From the NCBI GenBank assembly GCA_018376905.1, contig JAHAAK010000005.1, forward strand, positions 25,407-89,406: 64,000 nucleotides of DNA. The letters are read 5' to 3'. Source of the DNA: Collinsella sp. (lineage in GTDB: Bacteria > Actinomycetota > Coriobacteriia > Coriobacteriales > Coriobacteriaceae). Shown piece by piece: positions 7,778 through 16,256 of the stretch. Positions within the stretch are counted from its first letter, which is position 1; every line of letters starts with the position of its first letter. The notes under the pieces are model-generated. The model searched no databases. It saw only the letters and a program-made list of their open reading frames with translations, and was not told the origin of the DNA. A program made the translations under genes and the position numbers.

Positions 7778-9145
7778 TTAGCGGGACACGTAGCGGCCGG
7801 GTTGGGCTCCGGTGGGCTCGCCGTTGCGCGCCACCAGCACGCCGTTCACAAACACAGCCTTGGCGCGACCATGCGCCTTAAAGCCCTCGAGCGGCGTGTA
7901 GTCCACGGCCTGATGCTGCGTCGCCGCGCTAATGGTCCAGCGCGCCTTTGGATCCCACACGCACACGTCGGCATCGGCACCCTCGGCAAGACAGCCCTTG
8001 CGCGGATACATGCCAAAGACGCGCGCCGGGTTCTCACTCATCAAGCGGCACAGATCCTCGGGGCCCAGCTGTCCCTCAAAGCTCGTAGCGATCGCGACGG
8101 GGCGATGCTCCACACCGGGCCCGCCGTTGGGAATCGCGCGGAAATCGTCGCGCCCGCGGTCCTTTTGCCCGTGCAGGTTAAAGCTGCAGTGGTCGGTTGC
8201 AATCGTATCGATCTCGCCGGCCACAAGCGCCTCGCGCAACGCGGCACGGTCACCGGCATGGCGCAGCGGCGGGCTCATCACGTACTTGGCGCCCGCAAAG
8301 CCGTCCTCGCCCTGCTCCAGATAGCAGGTGTCGTCGAGTATCAGATACTGAGGGCATGTCTCGACATAGATGTTCTTCTGCCCGCGCGCTTTGGCAGCGC
8401 GAATGGCCTCGAGCCCCAGCTTGGTCGAAAGGTGCACCACGTTGACCGGGGCGTCGCCGGCCAAGTGCGCCAGATACAGCAGGCGGCTCACGGCCTCACC
8501 CTCGCACACATCCGGACGGCTGAGCGCATGTCCCTCGGGCCCATGAATCCCCTGCTCGTACACGCGCTTCTGCAGCTCGTTCACGAGCGTGCCGTTCTCG
8601 CAATGCACGCACAGGATACCGCCCACGCGCTTGAGCTCCTCCAGCACCTCGAGCGTCTCGGCATCATCCAAGCGCAGGTGGTCATAGGCAAAGTAGGTCT
8701 TAAACGACGACACGCCCGCCTCGCGCATGGCCGAAAGATCGGCGCGGTTGCGCTCATTCCACTCGGCGAGTGCCATATGAAAGGCGTAGTTGGCGGTGCA
8801 GGTGCCGTCGGCGCGATGATGCCACTCGGCCAAGGCATCGGGCATGGTCACGCCGCGATCGGCCGTCGCGTAGTCCACGATGGTCGTCGTACCGCCGCAG
8901 GCAGCCGCGCGCGTGCCGGTCTCAAAGCTATCGGCTGTCCAATCCATGCCGGTCCAGCACTGCATGTGCGTGTGGCCGTCGATAAAGCCGGGGAACACCC
9001 AGCAGCCCGCGGCATCCTCGACGGTATCGCCCTCGGCCGGCTCAATCGCTGCGGCGATCCGCACGATCTTGTCGCCCTCCATGGCAAGGTCGGCGCGGCG
9101 AAGCCCCTGGGGCGTCACGAGCGCGCCGTTTTTGATGATGATCAT
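7778..9145 (-). CDS. hyuA: Dihydropyrimidinase-like cyclic amidohydrolase (HyuA/D-hydantoinase family)
   Basis: 455-aa amidohydrolase. Seen: metal-binding HTHMQ (H58, H60), the carbamylated-lysine segment SSFKTYFAYD (K149), further metal histidines in the downstream HCEN and VHLSTK segments, and the catalytic Asp in ATDHCSFN. Such enzymes hydrolyse cyclic ureides (hydantoin, dihydropyrimidines, allantoin-like rings). In the ygeXYW/ssnA clusters HyuA is assigned to opening a ring intermediate of anaerobic purine breakdown. It is 9 bases after the MocA-like gene, in one operon. The precise substrate cannot be read from sequence. Confidence 0.9.
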   Translation of the reverse strand: MIIIKNGALVTPQGLRRADLAMEGDKIVRIAAAIEPAEGDTVEDAAGCWVFPGFIDGHTHMQCWTGMDWTADSFETGTRAAACGGTTTIVDYATADRGVTMPDALAEWHHRADGTCTANYAFHMALAEWNERNRADLSAMREAGVSSFKTYFAYDHLRLDDAETLEVLEELKRVGGILCVHCENGTLVNELQKRVYEQGIHGPEGHALSRPDVCEGEAVSRLLYLAHLAGDAPVNVVHLSTKLGLEAIRAAKARGQKNIYVETCPQYLILDDTCYLEQGEDGFAGAKYVMSPPLRHAGDRAALREALVAGEIDTIATDHCSFNLHGQKDRGRDDFRAIPNGGPGVEHRPVAIATSFEGQLGPEDLCRLMSENPARVFGMYPRKGCLAEGADADVCVWDPKARWTISAATQHQAVDYTPLEGFKAHGRAKAVFVNGVLVARNGEPTGAQPGRYVSR

Positions 9146-9154
9146 AATTGCTCC

Positions 9155-9769
9155 TTATTGATTGATGCAGTTGGCCACGCGATCAAAATACGAGCAGGCG
9201 GCAATATGCTCTGTTATGCAGCGCTGTCCCTTGACGGTATCGACGTCCCACAGCTCGTAGGCACGCGCCTCGACCAGCACCACGTCGGTACGGTCCTTGA
9301 GGATCGAGCCCCCGCCGTCCTTGCCCTCAAGACGTATGAGCGCATCGAACAGTTCCGCCGGAAAGAGCACCGGACTCGAAGGCTCACCGTTGCACGCAAG
9401 ACGTACCGGATGCTTGCGGCCACGCTCATCAAACGTGCGAACCATGGCCTCAAAAGAATCCGAACTCACGAGCGGCTGGTCGCCCGGCAAAAAGAGGCAA
9501 CCTTTCCAGTTGCGTTCGACTCCCCATGAAAGGCCCGCACGGACGCTTTCGCTGCGCAGCTCGCCATCGTGCAGCACGCACGGGCAATGCTTGTCCTCGC
9601 AAATCTGGGCGACCTCGGGCCAACGCGTCGAAACCACGACGTCAAAGCCCCGGGGAACCGAATCGATGGTCCGGGCAATCAGCGGCTCGCCATAGATATC
9701 GGCAAGCATCTTGTTAGAGCCAAACCGCTTGCCCTCGCCCGAAGCCATAATGACGCATCCAAGTTTCAT
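9155..9769 (-). CDS. MocA/MobA-like molybdopterin nucleotidyltransferase
   Basis: 204-aa protein of the NTP-transferase family. The N-terminus MKLGCVIMASGEGKRFGSNK carries the nucleotide-binding loop (SGEGKRFGSNKML, ~9-21), and LPGDQPLVS (~95) is the metal-binding Asp region seen in MocA. It likely attaches CMP or GMP to molybdopterin for xanthine dehydrogenase maturation. The ATG at 9769 with a GGAGGTATCACC leader was chosen over an upstream in-frame start at 9823, which lacks a ribosome binding site. It is the first gene of the operon with hyuA. Confidence 0.8.
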   Translation of the reverse strand: MKLGCVIMASGEGKRFGSNKMLADIYGEPLIARTIDSVPRGFDVVVSTRWPEVAQICEDKHCPCVLHDGELRSESVRAGLSWGVERNWKGCLFLPGDQPLVSSDSFEAMVRTFDERGRKHPVRLACNGEPSSPVLFPAELFDALIRLEGKDGGGSILKDRTDVVLVEARAYELWDVDTVKGQRCITEHIAACSYFDRVANCINQ

Positions 9770-9856
9770 GGTGATACCTCCCCTGAAACCATCGTACCCA
9801 TAACTCGCGCCGCGGGCATCCACATCGAAAGCGCTTATCCCGCACGCCCGCGATGC

Positions 9857-9896
9857 AAAAAGGGGGCACCCCGCCGGTTGGCAGAGCGCCCCCTTT
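9857..9896 (-). terminator. Intrinsic terminator after ygeW
   Basis: AAAGGGGGC (9859-9867) pairs with GCCCCCTTT (9888-9896) around a 20-nt loop and is followed on the minus strand by a T-run. It lies 23 bp past the ygeW stop and closes the ygeX-ygeY-ygeW unit, separating it from the MocA-like/hyuA unit. Confidence 0.85.
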
Positions 9897-9919
9897 ACAT
9901 AGCTTACCTCAGCCCGGCT

Positions 9920-11122
9920 TTAGGCCTGGAGCCAACGGGCGGTGTTGCGCTCGTCGAGGGCCTTGAGGGTAGCGGCGGGATCGGCAACCTTCTGCAGGAA
10001 CATCATGGCAGCGATGGCGTACGGCTTGTAGCTGGCCTCCTTGTACATGCCCACGCGGTGCATGTCGAAGACGTCGGCGTTAACCTCGCCGTGCTCGCAG
10101 GAGACACCGGAGATGTCGGCGGGCAGCGGGTGCATAAAGATGGTGTCCTGGCCGTTGGCAGTCTTCTCCATGAGCTCGGTCGTGGAGCACCAGTCCTGGT
10201 GGGTGGCGTTCTGGGCGAGCAGCTCCTTCTCGAGCGCAGCGATGCCGGCGTCGTCGCCCTCGGCGTACAGATTGGTACGCTTCTCCATGGCGGCAAACGG
10301 AGCCCAGCTCTTGGGGATCACGATGTCGGCGCCCTCGAAGGCCTCGGCCATGGTGTTGACCTGCTTAAAGGTGGTGCCGGACTCGGCGGCATAGCCCTTG
10401 GCGCGCTCGACGACCTCGGGCATGAGGTCGTAGCCCTCGGGGTGAGCCAGGGTGACGTCCATGCCAAAGCGGGGCAGCAGGCTGATCAGCGACTGCGGGC
10501 AGGACAGCGGCTTGCCGTAAGAGGGCGAATAGGCCCAGGTGACGGCAACCTTCTTGCCCTTGAGGTTCTCGAGGCCACCAAACTCGTTGATGAGGTAGAG
10601 CATGTCGGCAGAGGACTGCGTGGGGTGGTCGGAATCGGACTGCAGGGAGATGAGCGTGGGACGGTGATCCAGAACGCCGTCCTCGTAAGCCTGCTGCACG
10701 GACTCGGAGACCTCGGCCATGTAGGCGTCGCCCTTGCCGATGTACATGTCGTCGCGGATGCCGATGACGTCGGCCATGAAGGAGATCATGGTAGCGGTCT
10801 CGCGGACGGTCTCGCCGTGAGCGATCTGGGACTTCTTCTCGTCCAGGTCCTGCAGCTCAAGGCCGAGCAGGTTGGCGGCCTTAGAGAAGGAGAAACGCGT
10901 ACGGGTGGAGTTGTCGCGGAACAGGGAGACGGCCAGACCCGAGTCGAAGATCTTGGACGAGACGTTGTTCTCGCGCAGCTCGCGCAGGGCGTCGGCAACG
11001 ATGTAGAGAGCCTTGAGCTCATCGGTGGTCTTGTCCCAGGTGTGCAGGAAGTCGCTGCCGTACATACCCTTAAAATCGAGGCCGTTCAGCTGCTCGACGA
11101 GCTCGGTAAACTTAGCGTCCAT
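9920..11122 (-). CDS. ygeW: Knotted carbamoyltransferase YgeW
   Basis: 400-aa member of the aspartate/ornithine carbamoyltransferase superfamily, YgeW type. Seen: carbamoyl phosphate loop FRDNSTRTRFSF (STRTR ~72-76), SDHPTQ (~178), and HPLPAD (~340) near the C-terminus. Expected role: carbamoyl transfer with an unidentified nitrogen-containing substrate in the purine degradation pathway, possibly recovering carbamoyl phosphate for ATP. The start MDAKFTELVEQ at 11122 has a GAAAGGACA leader; the longer frame upstream lacks conservation. It is last in the ygeX-ygeY-ygeW unit and ends at a terminator. Confidence 0.93.
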   Translation of the reverse strand: MDAKFTELVEQLNGLDFKGMYGSDFLHTWDKTTDELKALYIVADALRELRENNVSSKIFDSGLAVSLFRDNSTRTRFSFSKAANLLGLELQDLDEKKSQIAHGETVRETATMISFMADVIGIRDDMYIGKGDAYMAEVSESVQQAYEDGVLDHRPTLISLQSDSDHPTQSSADMLYLINEFGGLENLKGKKVAVTWAYSPSYGKPLSCPQSLISLLPRFGMDVTLAHPEGYDLMPEVVERAKGYAAESGTTFKQVNTMAEAFEGADIVIPKSWAPFAAMEKRTNLYAEGDDAGIAALEKELLAQNATHQDWCSTTELMEKTANGQDTIFMHPLPADISGVSCEHGEVNADVFDMHRVGMYKEASYKPYAIAAMMFLQKVADPAATLKALDERNTARWLQA

Positions 11123-11276
11123 GGAAATGTCCTTTCTAAAGATGAAACGATCGCAATGAGTAGATGTGCTCCGGCATGCGCGTGTGGCTAGAACATGCAG
11201 AGCACCATGACGAGGACCCGCCACCGTTGAGGAAGCATGGGAGATAACGACCGCGGGCCCCAAGTCAACAGGAGGC

Positions 11277-11301
11277 GCCGGGGGCATAAACTGTCCCCGG
11301 C
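11277..11301 (-). other. Hairpin in the ygeY-ygeW gap
   Basis: GCCGGGG (11277-11283) and CCCCGGC (11295-11301) form a 7-bp stem in the 201-bp gap between ygeY and ygeW. No T-tract follows on the minus strand. It could tune readthrough or RNA stability between the two cistrons; no promoter was recognised in the gap. Confidence 0.4.
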
Positions 11302-11323
11302 TCAACAAAATCGAGGAATGGGA

Positions 11324-12709
11324 CTAGTCGATCTTGTTGTTGGTCAGACCGGCGCGGAACACGGTGGCGTCGCCATCGGCCTGGCTCGGATCGTAGAGGT
11401 TCAGGGCAGCCACATACATAGCGGCGGCGGTGACCAGGTCGTCCTTGTAGGTGACCTCGTTGGGAGCATGAGCCTGAGACTCGGCACCCGGGCCAAAGCC
11501 CACGCAGGGGATGCCGTAGCGGCCCTGGATGGAAACGCAGTTCGTGGAGAAGGTCCACTTGTCGCACAGCGGGCGACCGGTGCGCTTGTCCATGCTGGGC
11601 TCGCAGCCGATGCGCTCGTCACCGAACATGGCCTTGTGGGCGTCGACGAGGGCCTTGACGTGCGGAGCGGTCTCCTTGTTGATCCACGTGGGGAAGTAAG
11701 CCTCGGTCTCGTAGACCTCGCCGGTCCAGGACGGACGGTCGTACATGTACATGGAGACCTTCACGTCGTCGCCGTACTTCTTGGCGGCCGGCAGGTTGCG
11801 GATCTCGTCCAGGCAGGACTCCCAGGTCTCACCGGCGGTCATACGACGGTCGATGGAGATGGCGCAGGAGTCAGCGACAGCGCAACGGCTGGGGCTGGTG
11901 TAGAAGATCTGGCTGACGGTGCAGGTACCGCGGCCCAGGAAGCGGGCATCCTCGAAGTGCTCGGGGTTGTACTTGGGGTCGAGCATCTTGACGAGACCCT
12001 TGATGTCGGTCGACTCGTCGCAGCCGTTGTTGTTGAGGGCGCGGACGTCGGCGATGATGTCGGCCATCTTGTAGATGGCGTTGTCGCCGCGGTCGGGAGC
12101 GGAGCCGTGGCAGGAGGTGCCGTGAACGTCGACACGGATCTCCATGCGGCCGCGGTGACCGCGATAGATGCCGCCGTCGGTGGGCTCGGTGGAAATGACG
12201 AACTCGGGCTTAATGCCGTCCTTGTTGTAGATGTACTGCCAGCACATGCCGTCGCAGTCCTCTTCCTGGACGGTGCCGACGACCATGATCTTGTAGCCCT
12301 CGGGGATGAGGCCCATGTCCTTCATCATCTTGGCAGCGTAGGTAGCGGAAGCCATGCCACCCTCCTGGTCGGAGCCGCCGCGGCCGTAGATGATCTCGTC
12401 GGTCTCGTAGCCCTCGTAGGGATCGGCATCCCAGTTCTCGATGTTGCCGATGCCGACGGTGTCGATGTGGGAGTCGATGGCGATGATCTTGTCGCCCTCG
12501 CCCATAAAGCCCATGACGTTGCCCAGGCCGTCGACCTTGACCTCGTCATAGCCAAGGCTCTCCATCTCGGCCTTGATGCAAGCGACAACCTCACCCTCCT
12601 CGCAGGACTCAGAGGGATGGCTAATCATTGCGCGAAGAAAACGCGTCATATCAGCACGGTGGGACTCAGCAGCAGCCTTGATTGCGTCGAAATCGAGTTC
12701 TTTAGCCAT
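11324..12709 (-). CDS. ygeY: YgeY family M20-type metallohydrolase (selenium metabolism-linked)
   Basis: 461-aa member of the M20 peptidase/deacylase fold. Metal ligands are visible in AIDSHIDTVGIG (HxDTV, ~95-106), in GRGGSDQEGGMAS (~130) and in the glutamate pair of VQEEDCDG (~170). YgeY proteins occur almost only with ygeX, ygeW and ssnA in purine-degrading clusters and likely hydrolyse an acyl or carbamoyl amino acid intermediate. It is 74 bp downstream of ygeX. Substrate is inferred from context only. Confidence 0.92.
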   Translation of the reverse strand: MAKELDFDAIKAAAESHRADMTRFLRAMISHPSESCEEGEVVACIKAEMESLGYDEVKVDGLGNVMGFMGEGDKIIAIDSHIDTVGIGNIENWDADPYEGYETDEIIYGRGGSDQEGGMASATYAAKMMKDMGLIPEGYKIMVVGTVQEEDCDGMCWQYIYNKDGIKPEFVISTEPTDGGIYRGHRGRMEIRVDVHGTSCHGSAPDRGDNAIYKMADIIADVRALNNNGCDESTDIKGLVKMLDPKYNPEHFEDARFLGRGTCTVSQIFYTSPSRCAVADSCAISIDRRMTAGETWESCLDEIRNLPAAKKYGDDVKVSMYMYDRPSWTGEVYETEAYFPTWINKETAPHVKALVDAHKAMFGDERIGCEPSMDKRTGRPLCDKWTFSTNCVSIQGRYGIPCVGFGPGAESQAHAPNEVTYKDDLVTAAAMYVAALNLYDPSQADGDATVFRAGLTNNKID

Positions 12710-12783
12710 TGTTCATAACCTTTCAAACGAAGGAATCTACCTGTGAGGTGGCGGAGCGATACCTATTTACTCCGCCCCAACGA

Positions 12784-13998
12784 TTAGCAAGTGGGATATT
12801 CGCCTTCCCAAACAATGCGGCGATACTGGTCGGGATCCGTATCGCCCTCGGTGGAGAAGCAGAGCACAGAGCTCGTCTTGTCCAGGCCGATGAGTTCCTT
12901 GAGCTCGGCGTACTCGGGATCGAGCATGAGAGTCTCGACCAGGCCGGTGGTCACAGCGCCGGACTCGCCGGAGATGACGCGCGGGTCGCCCTTCTCGGGA
13001 GCGCCCAGGGTGCGCATGCCGCGAGCGGTGACCCAGTCGGGGCAGGACACAAAGGCAGTGACGTGGTTGCGCAGGATATCCCAGCCCAGGATGTTGGGCT
13101 CGCCGCAGCACAGGCCGGCCATGATGGAGGGCATGTCGCCGTCCACGATGCGCGGGTCGCCGTCGCCGGCGGCAGCGCCCTTGTACAGGCAGGCGGCAGG
13201 AGCGCACTCGACCACGACAAAGGTGGGCGGGTTATCGGGATACAGATTGGTGAAGTAGCCCACCACGGCGCCGGCGAGCGAACCCACGCCAGCCTGGACA
13301 AACACGTGCGTCGGGCGGTTGATGGCCATCTCGCGCAGCTGCTCGGCAGCCTCAGAAGCCATGGTGCCGTAACCCTCCATGATCCAGGACGGGATCTTCT
13401 CGTAGCCCTCCCAGGCGGTGTCCTGAACGATGACGCCGCGCTCGCAGGCGTCGGCCTCGGCGGCGGCCATGCGCACGCACTCGTCGTAGTTGACCTCTTC
13501 GATGGTCACCGTGGCGCCCTCGGCGGCGATGTTATCGAAGCGGGGCTTGGTGGAACCCTTGGGCATGTGCACGACGGCCTTCTGGCCGAGCTTGTTGGCA
13601 GCCCATGCCACGCCGCGGCCATGGTTGCCGTCGGTGGCGGTAAAGAAGGTGGCCTGGCCAAAGTCCTTGGCAAGCTGATCGGAGGTCAGGTAATCGAAGG
13701 TGCACTCGGCAACGTCCTTGCCGGTCTCGTCGGCAATGTAGTTGGCCATGGCAAACGAGCCGCCCAGGACCTTAAAGGCGTTGAGGCCAAAGCGATAGCT
13801 CTCGTCCTTAACGCACAGGTTGGACAGGCCCAGGCGCGCGGCCTGGCCGTCCAGGCGGGCAAGCGGAGTGACGGTGTACTGGGGGAACGACTGGTGGAAG
13901 GCGCGGGCCTTCTTCACGTGGTCGAGGCTCATGATTCCCAAGTGCTTGTCATCGCTCTTGGGCATCGTGTTGCCCGCCCACTGGATCTTATCGGCCAT
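12784..13998 (-). CDS. ygeX: 2,3-diaminopropionate ammonia-lyase YgeX
   Basis: 404-aa PLP enzyme (fold type II). The PLP lysine lies in YRFGLNAFKVLGGSFAMA (~72-89), with the substrate/phosphate-binding segment TDGNHGRGVAWAANKLG (~122-138) and a glycine-rich loop VGSLAGAVVGYF. It converts 2,3-diaminopropionate to pyruvate and ammonia, and is a terminal step proposed for urate-derived intermediates. It is the first gene of the ygeX-ygeY-ygeW unit, divergent from a DauR/YheO-type regulator. Confidence 0.94.
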   Translation of the reverse strand: MADKIQWAGNTMPKSDDKHLGIMSLDHVKKARAFHQSFPQYTVTPLARLDGQAARLGLSNLCVKDESYRFGLNAFKVLGGSFAMANYIADETGKDVAECTFDYLTSDQLAKDFGQATFFTATDGNHGRGVAWAANKLGQKAVVHMPKGSTKPRFDNIAAEGATVTIEEVNYDECVRMAAAEADACERGVIVQDTAWEGYEKIPSWIMEGYGTMASEAAEQLREMAINRPTHVFVQAGVGSLAGAVVGYFTNLYPDNPPTFVVVECAPAACLYKGAAAGDGDPRIVDGDMPSIMAGLCCGEPNILGWDILRNHVTAFVSCPDWVTARGMRTLGAPEKGDPRVISGESGAVTTGLVETLMLDPEYAELKELIGLDKTSSVLCFSTEGDTDPDQYRRIVWEGEYPTC

Positions 13999-14090
13999 AC
14001 GGTGAACTCCTTAAGTCCTCTCTTGCCGGCCCCCGCATACGCGTTTCAGCCCGATCCCATTCACACGGCTGAACTTTTATGTGGATGCCA

Positions 14091-14156
14091 AACAAAAAGT
14101 TTGTTAGTAATGTTCTATCACACTTTTTGACTGGCATACCTAACGAATTGTTTGTT
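14091..14156. promoter_or_regulatory. Two direct 15-bp operator candidates between ygeX and its regulator
   Basis: AACAAAAAGTTTGTT (14091-14105, a near-perfect dyad AACAAA/TTTGTT) and AACGAATTGTTTGTT (14142-14156) match at 12 of 15 positions and lie 51 bp apart, about five helical turns, in the 277-bp divergent gap. They are good candidates for binding by the adjacent DauR/YheO-type regulator. Nothing else is recognised in this gap. Confidence 0.5.
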
Positions 14157-14275
14157 GCCGTAATCGGTACTTTTTCGCCGCCGAACGGTCACACAACGCA
14201 GCGACGCTTTCGTTATTTGCGAACAGGTGTGGTTTATGGCACAGTGAGCCCAAACTAATTTTTAGGAAGGTACCC

Positions 14276-14929
14276 ATGACCCCCGCACAGATTGAGTTTT
14301 ACAAGCGCCTCGCACACGGTCTGGCGCTCCAATTTGGCCCCAACTGCGAAGTCGTCGTCCACGATCTGGAGACCGAGGACGTGGACCACTCCATCGTAGT
14401 GATCGAAAACGGCCACGTCAGCGGGCGCAAACTGGGTGACGGCCCCAGCCATATCGTGTTTGAGTCCATGCACGAGGGCACCACCGACGTGCACGACCGC
14501 GAGCCATACCTCACCAAAACCACCGATGGCAAGCTGCTCAAGTCCTCTACCATCTTTATCCGCAACGACGAGGGCAAGCCCGTCGGCATTTTGGGCATCA
14601 ACTTTGACATTACGCTCATGAAAGCTTTTGAGCGTTCGCTCGACGCCTTTACCGGCACCGGCGGCTCGGGCTATACCGAGCCCGAGCCCATTACCAAGAA
14701 CATCGGCGACCTGCTCGAGGACCTGCTGCACGAGTGTGAGCAGTTTGTGGGCAAGCCCGCGGCACTCATGACCAAAGACGAGCGCATTCGTGCCATTGGC
14801 TACCTCGACCGTCGCGGCGCCTTCCTCATTTCCAAGTCGAGCGAGCGCGCCTGCGAGTTCTTTGGCATCTCAAAGTACAGCTTCTATAGCTACCTCAATG
14901 AGGCCAAGGCGGCGGCCGGCGACAAGTAG
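14276..14929 (+). CDS. DauR/YheO-type transcriptional regulator (PAS-like + HTH)
   Basis: 217-aa protein with an N-terminal YheO-like PAS sensor (residues ~6-118; VVVHDLETEDVDHSIVVIENG and LGINFDITLMKAF) and a C-terminal DauR-like helix-turn-helix (~150-212; DRRGAFLISKSSERACEFFGI then SKYSFYSYL). Relatives control D-amino acid and purine catabolic genes. It is divergent from ygeX, with an AGGAAGG leader, and is a paralog of the protein at 36200-36856. It probably regulates ygeXYW; the ligand is unknown. Confidence 0.88.
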   Translation: MTPAQIEFYKRLAHGLALQFGPNCEVVVHDLETEDVDHSIVVIENGHVSGRKLGDGPSHIVFESMHEGTTDVHDREPYLTKTTDGKLLKSSTIFIRNDEGKPVGILGINFDITLMKAFERSLDAFTGTGGSGYTEPEPITKNIGDLLEDLLHECEQFVGKPAALMTKDERIRAIGYLDRRGAFLISKSSERACEFFGISKYSFYSYLNEAKAAAGDK

Positions 14930-15052
14930 GCACTCGCCTGGATTGCCCCTCCCCTTTTGGGCGCGAGTTCTGGAAAGCACGAATCCAAGACCGAGCAGCT
15001 TGGGAAGTTCCATATAATCGATGTCATTGGTATTTCGAAAGGATGGAACAGA

Positions 15053-16039
15053 ATGGCGTTGAGCAAGGCATCATGCACCGGTCGCGGATTGATTCCGGCA
15101 ATTGGTGGACATGTGCACCGCATGTTCGATGAGAGTGAAGACGACCTGTTTTCACTGAGCCTTGACGACGTGATGGATGATCGCCCGTGGACCGCCGACG
15201 AACTCATGGGCGGTGGGGCTCGCCCGTCAAGCCCCAATCCCGCACTTGCGCCTAAGTCCGCATCTGCGCCGACTCCTGCGCAGTCGCCTGTTTCGACGCC
15301 CGCGCCTACGCCCGCACCCACTTCGGCGCCCACGACCGCTCCCCGCCCCGCAAGCGACCCGTCCGAGACGGCGGCATTTCTCGCTGCGGCGACGCAGGGC
15401 AAATCGGCCGACAGCACCGTTATGTACAGCGCCCAGCAGTTGCCCGTTCCTGCGGCACGCAAGCCTCCGGTCACACGGCTCGATGAGCCCGTTGCCCATC
15501 AGGTTGGCCATGATTCCTGGGCTGCAACCGATCTGGATGAGACCTCTACCGGCATGCCGGCGCTCGATGTTCCAGTTAACCCGCTTTTTGCCGCCAACAC
15601 GAGCGCCGCGGACTATGAGGGCGGTGCGGCATATTCCGATTATTCCGATGGCTATGCTGGCACCGGTCGCATCGAGACCGAGGATTATGGCACCGCATCG
15701 AGCGATTATCTCAACGATCAGTACGCTGCCACGCCTGCACCGGAATATGGCCCGGAGGCCGCGTCCGCGCCGGCATATACCAAAAGCACGGGCGAAGAGC
15801 GCTTCGCCGATTATTACGCCGAGGAAAAGGCGCTGCGTTTCTCGGAATTTCCGCAGGCAGTCAAGGTTGCCTTTATCGCCATTATCATTGCCCTGCTCGG
15901 CGTCATTGCGTTTGAGGGATTCCAGCTGTTCCGCGGCCCCACCCAAGCGGAGTCGGAGACCCAGCAAAAAGAGGACGATAACCAGTACCTGGACATCAAC
16001 ACCCTCAAGGGCGATCCCAACGACGGAGACGACGAATAA
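15053..16039 (+). CDS. Hypothetical single-pass membrane protein with Pro-rich linker
   Basis: 328-aa protein not assigned to a family. Residues 1-55 are mixed charge with an acidic stretch (MFDESEDDLFSLSLDDVMDD); ~60-105 is a Pro/Ala/Thr-rich linker; ~110-265 is Tyr/Asp-rich and low complexity; one hydrophobic helix (VAFIAIIIALLGVIAF) lies near the C-terminus, followed by an acidic ~40-residue tail. No signal peptide is seen. The start at 15053 follows AAAGGATGG at 8-bp spacing; an earlier in-frame ATG at 14957 has no leader. A terminator follows, so it may be monocistronic. Confidence 0.7.
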   Translation: MALSKASCTGRGLIPAIGGHVHRMFDESEDDLFSLSLDDVMDDRPWTADELMGGGARPSSPNPALAPKSASAPTPAQSPVSTPAPTPAPTSAPTTAPRPASDPSETAAFLAAATQGKSADSTVMYSAQQLPVPAARKPPVTRLDEPVAHQVGHDSWAATDLDETSTGMPALDVPVNPLFAANTSAADYEGGAAYSDYSDGYAGTGRIETEDYGTASSDYLNDQYAATPAPEYGPEAASAPAYTKSTGEERFADYYAEEKALRFSEFPQAVKVAFIAIIIALLGVIAFEGFQLFRGPTQAESETQQKEDDNQYLDINTLKGDPNDGDDE

Positions 16040-16068
16040 CAAATGCCAAAAATTGAGGGTCGTAGACC

Positions 16069-16108
16069 AGATCAACCCCGTGCGCTCATTGCCGCACGGG
16101 GTTGATCT
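16069..16108 (+). terminator. Intrinsic terminator after the 15053-16039 gene
   Basis: AGATCAACCCCGTGC (16069-16083) and GCACGGGGTTGATCT (16094-16108) are perfect inverted arms around a 10-nt loop, followed by TTTG. It lies 30 bp past the stop codon. Confidence 0.8.
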
Positions 16109-16256
16109 TTGTCCGCGCGTGCTGATAGACTCCATCGTGCCCGCAAGCAGCGGGCGCGTTTTATCCAGAGTCGGGGTAGAGAGTTGGCTCCACGATCCCG
16201 ACGCCAACCGGCCAAGAGGCACGGTGGCCCTGCCAACATCGATGAAAGGAGTCCGT

